Of a stretch of DNA of 64,000 nucleotides, positions 52,067 to 60,929 are shown in pieces. Position 1 is the first letter of the stretch, and each line of letters opens with the position of its first letter. The notes beneath the pieces were generated by a model. That model saw only the letters and a program-made list of their open reading frames with translations, ran no database searches and had not been told where the DNA came from. The position numbers were made by a program, and so were the translations under genes. This DNA is from an uncultured Eubacterium sp. (GTDB taxonomy: Bacteria; Bacillota; Clostridia; Oscillospirales; Acutalibacteraceae). The DNA is taken from positions 1-64,000 of the forward strand of contig CAJOEV010000008.1 of assembly GCA_905233545.1 (NCBI GenBank). Direction: 5' to 3'.

Positions 52067-52834
52067 TTATATTCTGTATAGTTCTTTTGCATTGTTTTTA
52101 GTAATTGTCAGAATTTCCTGCGCGTTCATACCGAGAACATCACCGATTTTTTCGGCGATATGGGGTATTAGCGAGGAATCGTTGCGCTTTCCCCTGTTCG
52201 GCTCAGGCGCAAGGTACGGACAATCGGTTTCAAGGACCAATCTCTCAAGCGGAATTTCTTTTACCACCTCAAGGCTTTTTCTTGCATTTTTGAATGTTAC
52301 AACGCCATTGAGACCGATATACATACCGAGTTTAATAATCTCTTTTGCCATTTCAACAGAGCCTGAAAAACAATGCATAACGCCCTCGGGCTTATACTTT
52401 TTCAGCAATTCTAATGAGTCCCCGTGTGCTTCCCTGTCGTGAACAACAACGGGCATTTTCAAATTGTTTGCAAGCTCGAGCTGGGCGGCGAAGAATTCCT
52501 TCTGTTTTTCCTTTGTTGAGCTCATCCAGTGATAATCAAGACCTATCTCACCGATAGCAACGCACTTTTCATCCGAAGCAATTCTTTTAATTCCTTCTAA
52601 ATCAGAAATATCAAAGCCTTCAAGATTTTCGGGATGAAAGCCTGCGGCAAAATAGAAGTAATCATATTCATTTGCAAGCTTCTGATTTGCTTTGCTTGAA
52701 GCAATATCACATCCGCAGCTTACAACATTGCAAACACCCTTCTGAGGAAGAGCGTTTAAAAGCTGCTTTAAATCCTCGCTAAAGCGCTCGTCGTCATAAT
52801 GGCTGTGAGTATCAAAAATATCAAAATAACTCAT
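52067..52834 (-). CDS. TatD-family metal-dependent hydrolase/DNase
   Basis: The 255-residue TIM-barrel protein has DTHSHYDDERF near the N terminus, GEIGLDYHW, VVHDREAHGD, HCFSGS and LETDCPYLAPEPNRGKRN, all TatD motifs with the metal-binding His, Glu and Asp. Family members are 3'-5' exonucleases or tRNA-processing enzymes. It starts at ATG 52834 inside the metG stop (ATGA), a common pairing in Firmicutes. Confidence 0.93.
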   Translation of the reverse strand: MSYFDIFDTHSHYDDERFSEDLKQLLNALPQKGVCNVVSCGCDIASSKANQKLANEYDYFYFAAGFHPENLEGFDISDLEGIKRIASDEKCVAIGEIGLDYHWMSSTKEKQKEFFAAQLELANNLKMPVVVHDREAHGDSLELLKKYKPEGVMHCFSGSVEMAKEIIKLGMYIGLNGVVTFKNARKSLEVVKEIPLERLVLETDCPYLAPEPNRGKRNDSSLIPHIAEKIGDVLGMNAQEILTITKNNAKELYRI

Positions 52835-54765
52835 CTGATTTTTGTTCCCTCGGGCATATCAACAAAAACGACCTTAACATCGTTTTCACCGATATCTCCT
52901 GCAAGAAGCATTCCCTCGCTGAGCTCTCCGCAAAGTTTTGCAGGCTTAAGGTTTGAAACAATAACAACATTCTTGCCGATTAAATCCTCGGGCTTATACC
53001 AGGGTGCAATGCCCGATACTATCTGACGGGGTTTTCCGCTTCCGTCGTCAACACTGAGCTTGAGAAGTTTCTTGGCTCTTTTAATCGGTTCGCAATCCTT
53101 GATTTTTGCAACTTTGAGTTCAACCTTGGCAAAATCATCTATTGAGATTTCAGCAACACCCTGTACCTCTTCTTTAACCTCTTTTTCTTCCTTCTGAGCA
53201 GCCTGCTGTTTCTTTTCAAGCTCTTCATAGATAACTTTAGCGTCTATTCTGTTAAACAACGGCTCAGGGTCGTTAACGCTCTTGCCCGCTTCAAGTTTTC
53301 CGAATTCAGAAAGAGAATCATAGCTGTTTATATCGCTGCCGAGCTGAGCGAAAATCTTTTCGCTTGTCTGTGGCATATAGGGAGAAAGCAGTACACCGAT
53401 AAAGCGGATTGCTTCAAGAAGATTATATAATACTGTGCCGAGTCTTGCCTGCTTTGCTTCATCTTTTGCAAGCGCCCAGGGCATTGTTTCATCAATATAT
53501 TTGTTAGAACGCTTTGCGAGGTTAAGAACCGCTTCAGCAGAATCGGCAATTCTGTATGAATCAAAGCTTTTTTCAACCTTTCCAACTGTTTCAAGCGCAA
53601 AAGCTTTGAGCTCATCATCAACACTCTCAGTATCAGTAGGAACCTGAATAACTCCGCCGAAATACTTTTTCTGCATAGCAATAGTTCTGTTAACAAGATT
53701 TCCTATTGTGTTTGCAAGGTCGGAATTATAGCGTTCAATTATTGTTTCATATGAGATTGAACCGTCTGAAGTATAGGGCATCTCTGAAAGAAGATAATAT
53801 CTTACTGCATCAACGCCGAAGAAATCAACAAGATCGTCTGCATAAATAACATTACCCTTTGATTTACTCATTTTGTCCTCACCGAAAAGTAACCACGGAT
53901 GGCCGAAAACCTTCTTTGGAAGAGGCTCACCGAGCGCCATTAAAACAATAGGCCAGTAAATAGTGTGGAAACGAACAATATCCTTGCCGATAATATGAAC
54001 ATCGGCAGGCCAGTATTTCTTGTATAAATCCGAGCTTCCGTCGGGGTCATAGCCAATGGCTGTGATATAGTTTGAAAGAGCGTCAATCCAGACATAAACA
54101 ACATGGTCAGGGTCGAAATCGACAGGAATTCCCCACTTGAATGAGGTTCTTGAAACACATAAGTCCTGAAGTCCAGGCTTTATGAAATTATTGAGCATTT
54201 CCTTCTTTCTCGGTTCGGGATAAATGAAATCCTCATTCTCTTCAATAAGCTTTTCAAGCTGTTTTTGATACTTTGAAAGGCGCAGGAAATAAGCCTCCTC
54301 TTTCGCAGGCTTAACAGGTCCTCCGCAATCGGGGCATTTGCCGTCAACTAACTGGCTTTCTGTCCAGAAGCTCTCACAGGGAGTACAGTACATTCCTTCA
54401 TACTCGCCCTTATATATATCGTCCTGTTCATAGAGCTTTTTGAAAATCTTCTGAACAACTCTCTCGTGCTCAGGGTCGGTTGTTCTGATAAATTTATCGT
54501 AGCTTGTTCCGAGCAAATCGCATATTCCTCGGATTTCGCCCGCAACCTTATCAACATATTCCTTGGGTGTTACACCCGCATTTTTAGCGTATTCCTCAAT
54601 CTTAACACCATGCTCATCGGTTCCTGTAAGGAAGAAAACATCCTTGCCCTGAAGCCTTCTGAAACGAGCTATTGCGTCAGTTAAAACAATTTCGTAGCTG
54701 TTTCCGATATGGGGCTTTCTTGAGGTATATGCTATGGCAGTGGTTATATAAAACTTGTCTGACAT
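52831..54765 (-). CDS. metG: Methionyl-tRNA synthetase
   Basis: The 644-residue class I synthetase has PHIGN (HIGH-type), a CxxC zinc knuckle pair (CTPCESFW and CPDCGGP), KMSKSKGN, and an anticodon-binding helical region. A C-terminal EMAP-like tRNA-binding domain (DFAKVELKVAKI to the end) is included. It charges tRNA-Met. Start ATG 54765 follows AGGAGATG. It is translated together with tatD through a 4-base overlap and follows the lipoprotein gene by 25 bases. Confidence 0.96.
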   Translation of the reverse strand: MSDKFYITTAIAYTSRKPHIGNSYEIVLTDAIARFRRLQGKDVFFLTGTDEHGVKIEEYAKNAGVTPKEYVDKVAGEIRGICDLLGTSYDKFIRTTDPEHERVVQKIFKKLYEQDDIYKGEYEGMYCTPCESFWTESQLVDGKCPDCGGPVKPAKEEAYFLRLSKYQKQLEKLIEENEDFIYPEPRKKEMLNNFIKPGLQDLCVSRTSFKWGIPVDFDPDHVVYVWIDALSNYITAIGYDPDGSSDLYKKYWPADVHIIGKDIVRFHTIYWPIVLMALGEPLPKKVFGHPWLLFGEDKMSKSKGNVIYADDLVDFFGVDAVRYYLLSEMPYTSDGSISYETIIERYNSDLANTIGNLVNRTIAMQKKYFGGVIQVPTDTESVDDELKAFALETVGKVEKSFDSYRIADSAEAVLNLAKRSNKYIDETMPWALAKDEAKQARLGTVLYNLLEAIRFIGVLLSPYMPQTSEKIFAQLGSDINSYDSLSEFGKLEAGKSVNDPEPLFNRIDAKVIYEELEKKQQAAQKEEKEVKEEVQGVAEISIDDFAKVELKVAKIKDCEPIKRAKKLLKLSVDDGSGKPRQIVSGIAPWYKPEDLIGKNVVIVSNLKPAKLCGELSEGMLLAGDIGENDVKVVFVDMPEGTKIR

Positions 54766-54790
54766 AAAATCATCTCCTGACTGTTGGAAA

Positions 54791-55246
54791 TTATACTAAT
54801 AGGTTGAATTCATTCACTTCGCCCGAGTGAACAACTGTTTCTTTTGCGTTTGAGGTTTTAAGATTAACTTCAAGCTTGGCATAGAGGTTACCCGTATTAT
54901 CGCGTACCTCGTAATGCTGAACACTTCCCTTTTTCTTTGTTTCTTCAACATGGTATGCACTTCCGTAGAAATCGGAAAGCTTTTTGAGTGCATCATCCTG
55001 TGAAATTGAAACAGCTTCACTTGCCTTTGTTTTAGGCATCGGGGTTGTTGTTGATTCCTTTGAGTTATTCTTTGGGTTATTACTATTTTGATTATTGTTT
55101 GTATTATTGCTGTTTGCTGAGCTTTCCGCCTCAGACGATACAGCTGTGCTGTTAGCATTTCCATTTTTATTATCACTGCCCTTTTTGCAGGAAGAAACGC
55201 AAAATGCCATAGCAACGCAAAGCAATAAACAAATTGTTTTTTTCAT
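54791..55246 (-). CDS. Small lipoprotein of unknown function
   Basis: The 151-residue protein has a lipoprotein signal (KKTICLLLCVAMAF, lipobox VSSC), then a low-complexity Asn/Ser-rich linker, and a small C-terminal domain of about 75 residues with LKKLSDFYGSAYHVEET and a final strand pair. The domain resembles small PepSY- or YcdB-like folds, but I cannot name it. It would be anchored to the outer face of the membrane. The start ATG 55246 follows AGGA. It sits between nagB and metG. Confidence 0.75.
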   Translation of the reverse strand: MKKTICLLLCVAMAFCVSSCKKGSDNKNGNANSTAVSSEAESSANSNNTNNNQNSNNPKNNSKESTTTPMPKTKASEAVSISQDDALKKLSDFYGSAYHVEETKKKGSVQHYEVRDNTGNLYAKLEVNLKTSNAKETVVHSGEVNEFNLLV

Positions 55247-55270
55247 AAAAATCATCCTAAAATCCATGCA

Positions 55271-55996
55271 TTAAATTAATGACGCTGCGCCCTTGTCAAG
55301 CATAAGAGTTACATCAGTGTGGAACTGCAAAACAGAAGCGGGACAGCTTGGTGTTACGTTACCGTCTATAAGCTGTTTGATTGCCTTTGCTTTATGTTCA
55401 CCGAGAGCGATAATAAGTATTCTTTTTGCCTGCATTATCGAGCCGATACCCATTGTTACCGCACGGGTCGGAACCTCATCAATATTATCAAAGAAACGGC
55501 TGTTATCCCTGATTGTGGATTCTTTGAGCTCAACAACATGACTCCATCTCTGGAAGGATTCCGCGGGCTCATTAAAAGCAATATGTCCGTTTGAGCCTAT
55601 TCCGAGGAGCTGAATATCAATACCGCCCGCTCTTTTTATTCTTCTTTCATATGCACGGCATTCTTCTTCCAAATCCTCGGCATTGCCGTCAAGGAAATTG
55701 ATATTTCTGTCGGGAATATTAATATGGTCAAAAAGATTTTCGTACATAAAGGTATGGTATGAGTTTTTATCTCTTACATCGAGATTAACATACTCGTCGA
55801 GATTAAAGGTTGTTACCTTTGAAAAGTCAACAGCCTTCTGATTATAAAGCTCAATCATATGCTTATATGCCTTAACAGGTGTTGAGCCCGTTGCAAGGCC
55901 GAGCACTGAATCGGGTTTTTGCAAAACCTGTCCGCACATATAGTAGCCGGCTGCTATGCCGATTTGTTCTTCATTGTCAAATGTTAAAACATTCAT
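55271..55996 (-). CDS. nagB: Glucosamine-6-phosphate deaminase
   Basis: The 241-residue protein has the NagB core: GLATGSTPVKAYKHM, FNLDEY with the catalytic Asp, GIGSNGHIAFNEP, and the TMGIGSIMQAKRI helix. It converts glucosamine-6-phosphate to fructose-6-phosphate and ammonia. The start ATG 55996 follows CGGAGGA; the open frame continues upstream without a ribosome site. It lies between the small VanZ-family gene and the lipoprotein gene. Confidence 0.95.
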   Translation of the reverse strand: MNVLTFDNEEQIGIAAGYYMCGQVLQKPDSVLGLATGSTPVKAYKHMIELYNQKAVDFSKVTTFNLDEYVNLDVRDKNSYHTFMYENLFDHINIPDRNINFLDGNAEDLEEECRAYERRIKRAGGIDIQLLGIGSNGHIAFNEPAESFQRWSHVVELKESTIRDNSRFFDNIDEVPTRAVTMGIGSIMQAKRILIIALGEHKAKAIKQLIDGNVTPSCPASVLQFHTDVTLMLDKGAASLI

Positions 55997-56024
55997 AGTT
56001 TTTCCTCCGGGAAACAAATTTTTA

Positions 56025-56480
56025 TTATTTTGCACGCTTTGATTCAGCGCATTTTTTTATTATCAAACTCAGCAATACAAATACTATCAGTCCAATCAGT
56101 GCGCCCAATGTATCAATTACCCAATCTCTGAATTCACAAGAGCGCCCTTCAATAAAAATCTGATGAATTTCGTCACTTAACGCATATAGCGATGTCAAAC
56201 CGAGTGACAGCAGTTTTTTCGGTTTTTCAAATGTGAAATAAAAGGAACAGTTAAATAAGAAGCAAAGCAGAGTGAACTCGCAGAAGTGCGCAAGTTTTCT
56301 TATAATAAACTGAGTGAAAAAGCCACTTCCGAAAATCTTCATTATCAAATTAAGCAAAAATCCGCTTTGCTCAGATGATTCATCTGCACTTTGGGATGAC
56401 AGGTAAAAGATTATACCCATAACCAAAACTGTTAAAATCCAGAATAAAATCGCTTTTTTATTGCTCTTCTCTTTGGGCAT
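56025..56480 (-). CDS. Small VanZ-family membrane protein
   Basis: The 151-residue protein has four helices, the FYLSSQSADESSEQS segment after helix 1 and SDEIHQIFIEGRSCEFRDWVIDTLG near the end, which are VanZ-family features. The function is unknown. ATG 56480 was chosen for the upstream AGGGTGAG; the gene then overlaps the end of the substrate-binding protein gene by 23 bases. A second VanZ-family gene is at 3836-4639. Confidence 0.83.
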   Translation of the reverse strand: MPKEKSNKKAILFWILTVLVMGIIFYLSSQSADESSEQSGFLLNLIMKIFGSGFFTQFIIRKLAHFCEFTLLCFLFNCSFYFTFEKPKKLLSLGLTSLYALSDEIHQIFIEGRSCEFRDWVIDTLGALIGLIVFVLLSLIIKKCAESKRAK

Positions 56481-58155
56481 TGACAAAGCTCACCCTTCCT
56501 GTTCCAGCATGGAACTGAACATTTTTAACGCCTTTTGCCTGTGCAAAATAGCTTGACTGCCAGAGCATGGGGCAAACTGCATATGACTCTATTACCGTCT
56601 CTTCAGCCTGCTTGACATAATTAGCCTTATCTTTTATGTCGGATGCATTTTCAGCATTAATAAGTGCCTTTTCGAACTTCTTTGTATCAACCCCATTTAT
56701 TGATGAAAACGAGTTTCTCAAAAATGAAAGCGCCGAATTTGAAGTTGCCTTATACGATACATATGCAATATCATACTCACCTTTTACCATTGCAGCAGAA
56801 AGCTCGCTTTTTTCAAGAGTTTTAACCTTAAGCGTAAAACTTATGGTTTCACCGCTTTTGTTCTTTGTCTGAGCACCGATACCGCCCTGAATTCCCTGGA
56901 GCATAAGCTTTGCAGAATCTTCAAGCTCGGGAGTTGTTACAACTGTTACGGTTATATCTTCAGTATCTAAAATATCAATAGCTTTTCTGAAAAGCTCATT
57001 ACTTTTTTCCTGGTTTTCTTCCTTAATCGTAGTTCCTATAAGCTTATTTGCTTTCTCGGAATCAATTTTGCTTGATGAAGGTGTCAGATTTTTTGCAGGA
57101 GCAAGGTATTCCTTATCCGTTTCCTCATATCTTGAAAAGCCGAGACAGAAAGCGCGGCGCATCATCTTACTTTGGAAGATTTCGCTGTTTGTGTTGAAAA
57201 CAAACGCAAGAGTTGTGTCGTTATATGGAATGAAAGTCAGTCCCGAATCATCTTTTATCTGTTCGCTCTGCTGAGGAGAGATATATGCAGCGTCATAATA
57301 TCCGCTGACAAGCTTTTCAACAATCTGCTTGCTTTCGTCCTCATCGGGTATTTTCAGCGTCAGCTCAGTTGCTTTAGTCGGAGAGGGACCTTTATAGTAT
57401 TCGTTTTTCTTCAAAAGATATGAGCTTTCAAGAATCTGGCTGACATAGAATTGTCCGTTAAAAAGCGTATACTTTGTTGAAAGACCGTATTTTCCTTTTG
57501 TTGCATTAAAGAACTCTTCGTTGCATGGCATTGCCGCTGCGCTTGTTAAGGCTTCCATAAAGGAATTATCCTCACCGCTAAGCGTTATAACAAGAGTATA
57601 GTCGTCAACGGCTTTTACGCCGAGAGTTTCAATCTTTTTCTTACCGCTGTTAATTGCAACTGCATTTTCAATTGACGAAACAGATGAAAACAGCGGACAA
57701 TCTGTGCTGCTGTCAACTGCTCTTCTCAAAGCAAAAACAAAATCGTGGGCAGTTATATCGGGATTGAATTCATAACCGAGCATCTGCAGTCGGCTGTCCT
57801 TGAACTCGCCTTTTTTCTCGCCCTCGGTGTATTTTTCCGTATCTATATCCCATTTGAGACCTTTTTTAATTTTGAAGGTATATGTCTTACCGTTCTTGCT
57901 GACATCCCAACTTTCAGCTGCGCCCGCTCTGACCTTGCCATTGTCGTCAATTCTGATTAAGCCTTCAAAGGTGTTTTCAACAATCAGATATTCGTCGCTT
58001 GTTGCTGCAACCTGAGGGTCATAGCTGTTCACATCGCCCGAAAAGGGATAGATAAAATCAATTGCCTTTTCTTTTTTTGAACAGGAGGAAAAAACGCTTG
58101 CGGCAAAACAAACGCAAAGAAGCATTATTACGGTTTTTCTTAATATCTGCTTCAT
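56458..58155 (-). CDS. Peptide/oligosaccharide ABC transporter substrate-binding lipoprotein (SBP family 5)
   Basis: These 565 residues have a lipoprotein signal ending SVFSSC and then the family 5 layout: FEGLIRIDDNGKVRAGAAESWDVSKNGKTYTFKIKKGLKW. Further ligand-binding segments follow across two lobes. It would bind peptides or related ligands for an OppBCDF-type transporter, but no permease or ATPase gene is in the window. It is the first gene of the 58.2-52.1 kb operon and has a clear promoter. Confidence 0.87.
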   Translation of the reverse strand: MKQILRKTVIMLLCVCFAASVFSSCSKKEKAIDFIYPFSGDVNSYDPQVAATSDEYLIVENTFEGLIRIDDNGKVRAGAAESWDVSKNGKTYTFKIKKGLKWDIDTEKYTEGEKKGEFKDSRLQMLGYEFNPDITAHDFVFALRRAVDSSTDCPLFSSVSSIENAVAINSGKKKIETLGVKAVDDYTLVITLSGEDNSFMEALTSAAAMPCNEEFFNATKGKYGLSTKYTLFNGQFYVSQILESSYLLKKNEYYKGPSPTKATELTLKIPDEDESKQIVEKLVSGYYDAAYISPQQSEQIKDDSGLTFIPYNDTTLAFVFNTNSEIFQSKMMRRAFCLGFSRYEETDKEYLAPAKNLTPSSSKIDSEKANKLIGTTIKEENQEKSNELFRKAIDILDTEDITVTVVTTPELEDSAKLMLQGIQGGIGAQTKNKSGETISFTLKVKTLEKSELSAAMVKGEYDIAYVSYKATSNSALSFLRNSFSSINGVDTKKFEKALINAENASDIKDKANYVKQAEETVIESYAVCPMLWQSSYFAQAKGVKNVQFHAGTGRVSFVNAQREEQ

Positions 58156-58181
58156 AGAGTCACTCCAAATAATTTCATAAT

Positions 58182-58210
58182 ATTATAACAGATTATTATA
58201 TATAAATCAA
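58182..58210 (-). promoter_or_regulatory. Sigma-A-type promoter of the SBP-vanZ-nagB-metG-tatD operon
   Basis: The minus strand reads TTGATT (58205-58210), 17 bases, then TATAAT (58182-58187). The start point near 58175 precedes ATG 58155 with TTGGAGTG as the ribosome site. Confidence 0.7.
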
Positions 58211-58237
58211 TGAAAATAAATTGAAAAGAAATAAAAA

Positions 58238-58260
58238 AGAGAGGGGTTTTCACCCTCTCT
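58238..58260 (-). terminator. Terminator after nhaC
   Basis: An 8-bp stem AGAGAGGG/CCCTCTCT (58238-58245, 58253-58260) is followed on the minus strand by a T-rich tract (TTTTTTATTTC). It lies 16 bases after the nhaC stop. Confidence 0.82.
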
Positions 58261-58275
58261 CATATTAATTATGTA

Positions 58276-60081
58276 CTATGCAGATTTCTTTGATGTGATT
58301 GCTTTGATAATAAAGAGTGTTGCAACCATAAGTACCATTGAAATCGGAAGAACAATCCAAGCGTTCTGAATGAAGCCTGCAAGAATGTAGCTTACGAATG
58401 AAACGCCTGCAACTGTAAGCGCATAGGGAAGCTGAGTCGAAACGTGGTTAACGTGGTTACACTGAGCACCTGCGCTTGCCATAATTGTTGTATCGGAAAT
58501 CGGTGAGCAGTGATCGCCGCAAACAGCACCAGCCATACAAGCCGAAACAGCGATAATTGTAATCTTGCTGTCTGTTCCCGAGAATACGGAAAGAACGATT
58601 GGAATAAGGATTCCGAATGTTCCCCACGATGTTCCTGTTGCAAAGGAAAGACCAACTGCAATAAGGAAGATAATTGCAGGAAGCATCATCTGTAAGCCAG
58701 ATGCCGAACCTTCGATAAGCTGTGAGATGAATATCTTTGCTCCGAGAGAATCGGTCATAGCCTTTAAAGTCCATGCACAGCAAAGGATAAGAATTGCAGG
58801 AGTCATTGCGTTGAATCCTTCGGGAATTGCGCTCATGCAATCCTTAAAGGAGATAACTCTTCTGCACATAAAGTAGATAACTGCAAAAATAATTGTAACA
58901 AATGAGCCATAAACAAGACCTACGGAAGCATCACTATTTGAGAATGCACCAATGAAATCCTTGTAGCAATCCTCGCCCTGAGTAAAGAATCCGCCTGTGT
59001 AAACCAAGCCGATTATACAGGAAATGATGAGGAACAATACAGGAATAATAAGGTCGAATACTCTACCCTTCGGGTTAGCTTTTACCTCTGCCTTTTCGGT
59101 GAGCTCTTCAAGCTTTTCAACAGCTGCGCCCTTCTGAGCTGCTGCTTCAAACTTTTTCATCGGACCGTAGTCAAACTTAGCAAGAGAGATAACAATCATC
59201 ATAACGATTGTTAAGATAGCGTAATAGTTATAGGGAATTGCAGAAACAAAGAGGCTCATACCGCTTTCTGCGCCTGCGCCCTTTGCAAAGCCTGCAACTG
59301 CTGCTGCCCATGAAGAAATGGGAGCAATGATACAAACAGGAGCAGCTGTTGCATCAATAAGATAAGAAAGCTTTTCTCTTGAAATATTCTTCTTATCGGT
59401 AACGGGACGCATAACAGAGCCAACTGTTAAGCAGTTGAAATAGTCGTCAACAAAGATAAGTACGCCGAGTGCAATTGTTGCAAGCTGAGCGCCAATTCTT
59501 GATTTAATATGCTTTGATGTCCATTCTCCGAAAGCAGCCGAGCCACCCGTTTTGTTCATCATTGCAACGAGCGCGCCCAGAAGAACAAGGAATATGATAA
59601 TACCGATATTCCAAGCATCTGTAATTGAATCAATGAATCCGTCTTTGAAAACATGAACGATTGTTCCTTCAAAGCTGCCGCCTGAATAGATAATACCGCC
59701 TGCAAGGATACCAATAAAGAGTGATGAATAAACCTCTTTGGTAATAAGCGCAAGAAGAATTGCAATAATTGGCGGAACAAGTGCCCAGAAGGTTGCATAT
59801 TTTGAAATAGATTCACGAACCTTTTTAAGAGCCGTCTGAATATTGGTTTCAAAATTTTCGTCACTTGTTACATTGTCTGCGTAGCTATCAACATACTCTG
59901 CAGCACCTTCATCTGTTGCAAGGTCATATTCGGAAACTTCACCGTCAACATCAACCGCAACAACATTTCCTTCAGCAGGTGCAGGATCGTCAGCAAAAAC
60001 AGGAAGAGCTGTTAAGCCGAAGATAACAAGCAGTACTGAAAGAATCAGCATTGAACTGATTTTTTTCGCTTTGTTAAACAT
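58276..60081 (-). CDS. nhaC: NhaC-family Na+/H+ antiporter-like transporter
   Basis: The 601-residue protein has a signal-peptide-like N terminus, then an acidic extracytoplasmic stretch (about residues 31-95). About 12 helices follow, with family segments NKTGGSAAFGEW, LIFVDDYFNCLTVGSVMRPV and FATGTSWGTFGILIP. The NhaC/ArcD-like family exchanges Na+ or amino acids; the ion or solute cannot be told. The N-terminal extension is unusual. ATG 60081 follows GGAGGG. Two palindromes in its promoter suggest specific control. Confidence 0.85.
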   Translation of the reverse strand: MFNKAKKISSMLILSVLLVIFGLTALPVFADDPAPAEGNVVAVDVDGEVSEYDLATDEGAAEYVDSYADNVTSDENFETNIQTALKKVRESISKYATFWALVPPIIAILLALITKEVYSSLFIGILAGGIIYSGGSFEGTIVHVFKDGFIDSITDAWNIGIIIFLVLLGALVAMMNKTGGSAAFGEWTSKHIKSRIGAQLATIALGVLIFVDDYFNCLTVGSVMRPVTDKKNISREKLSYLIDATAAPVCIIAPISSWAAAVAGFAKGAGAESGMSLFVSAIPYNYYAILTIVMMIVISLAKFDYGPMKKFEAAAQKGAAVEKLEELTEKAEVKANPKGRVFDLIIPVLFLIISCIIGLVYTGGFFTQGEDCYKDFIGAFSNSDASVGLVYGSFVTIIFAVIYFMCRRVISFKDCMSAIPEGFNAMTPAILILCCAWTLKAMTDSLGAKIFISQLIEGSASGLQMMLPAIIFLIAVGLSFATGTSWGTFGILIPIVLSVFSGTDSKITIIAVSACMAGAVCGDHCSPISDTTIMASAGAQCNHVNHVSTQLPYALTVAGVSFVSYILAGFIQNAWIVLPISMVLMVATLFIIKAITSKKSA

Positions 60082-60109
60082 AATTTCCCTCCAAATAATT
60101 TGATTTAAC

Positions 60110-60127
60110 AATTTAGCGTGCTAAATT
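60110..60127. promoter_or_regulatory. 18-bp palindrome downstream of the nhaC start point (putative operator)
   Basis: AATTTAGC at 60110-60117 and GCTAAATT at 60120-60127 are exact complements around a 2-base centre. The site lies between the predicted start point and the ribosome site of nhaC, where a repressor would block transcription. The regulator is unknown. Confidence 0.55.
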
Positions 60128-60135
60128 ACCTAAAG

Positions 60136-60164
60136 ATAATATCATAATTTATGACATATGTCAA
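60136..60164 (-). promoter_or_regulatory. Sigma-A-type promoter of nhaC
   Basis: The minus strand reads TTGACA (60159-60164), exactly 17 bases, then TATTAT (60136-60141). It is divergent from the dpaAB promoter region. Confidence 0.75.
60152..60163. promoter_or_regulatory. 12-bp perfect palindrome over the nhaC -35 box
   Basis: TGACATATGTCA reads the same on both strands and overlaps the -35 hexamer TTGACA. It may be a second operator, or may arise by chance from the box and AT-rich flank. Confidence 0.4.
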
Positions 60165-60176
60165 TTATAAAAAAAC

Positions 60177-60203
60177 ACAATTTCCCATTTTTATCATAAA
60201 ATA
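60177..60203 (+). promoter_or_regulatory. Candidate sigma-K-type sporulation promoter of dpaAB
   Basis: AC (60177-60178), 16 bases, then CATAAAATA (60195-60203) matches the sigma-K consensus AC-N16/17-CATANNNTA. Sigma-K drives mother-cell dipicolinate synthesis genes in Bacillus. The predicted start point (about 60209) falls at the ribosome site itself, so either the leader is extremely short or another start point is used. Confidence 0.5.
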
Positions 60204-60212
60204 CCTTGGAGG

Positions 60213-60929
60213 GTGATTGAGATTAAAAAGTTTTATGTGCCCGATACTTCGGATAAAAGACTAACATATGCAAAAAAAGAGCTTGAAAAACTCGGATATA
60301 TTTCAACTGAAAACGAAGAAGATGCAGATTTTACTGTTCTTGGAGTTAATCCCGAAAGAGTGGATTTTGACACACCTGTTTTCGCAGGTAATGTTAGTAA
60401 AAATGGCGTATTTGACTATACAAAAGATGAAACTTTTGCAATAAAAAACGCTTATTTAACAGCTGAAGCAGCTCTTTCATTGGCAATTGATAACAGTGAT
60501 TTAACCCTGATAAACTCCCCAGTACTAATCTGCGGATACGGCAGAATAGCAAAGGCACTTCATAGGTATCTTGAAGCATTCACGAAAGATATTACCATTT
60601 GTGCAAGAAGCTCAAAGCAACGGGCACTTGCACAAGCTGCAGGAGCAAAAGCAGTTAGTTTTGATAAGCTTAACTGTGCTAATTTCAATTTTATTTTTAA
60701 CACTGTTCCCCATCCCGTTTTCAATGAAAAAGAGCTTAAAACAATTAAGAAAAACGCGCTTTTAATTGACCTTGCGTCGTTTCCGGGCGGAGTTGATTTA
60801 CACTTTGCAAAGCACTATAAAATCAATCTGATAACCGCAAGAGGGCTTCCCGGTAAATACTCACCGAAAAGCGCAGGAATAATTGTTGCTCAGACAATAG
60901 AAAAGCTGATAAAGGAGGAAGGTTTATGA
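60213..60929 (+). CDS. dpaA: Dipicolinate synthase subunit A
   Basis: The 238-residue protein has the C-terminal Rossmann domain of DpaA/SpoVFA: VLICGYGRIAKAL, ICARSSKQRALAQAAGA, FNTVPHPVFNEKEL, then DLASFPGGVD and RGLPGKYSPKSAG. The N-terminal domain is shorter than in Bacillus (about 297 residues in total). With DpaB it makes dipicolinic acid for the spore core. GTG 60213 directly abuts GGAGG with no spacer. An ATT codon at 60222, nine bases after GGAGG, would be better placed, so the start is uncertain. It overlaps dpaB by 4 bases. Confidence 0.9.
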   Translation: MIEIKKFYVPDTSDKRLTYAKKELEKLGYISTENEEDADFTVLGVNPERVDFDTPVFAGNVSKNGVFDYTKDETFAIKNAYLTAEAALSLAIDNSDLTLINSPVLICGYGRIAKALHRYLEAFTKDITICARSSKQRALAQAAGAKAVSFDKLNCANFNFIFNTVPHPVFNEKELKTIKKNALLIDLASFPGGVDLHFAKHYKINLITARGLPGKYSPKSAGIIVAQTIEKLIKEEGL

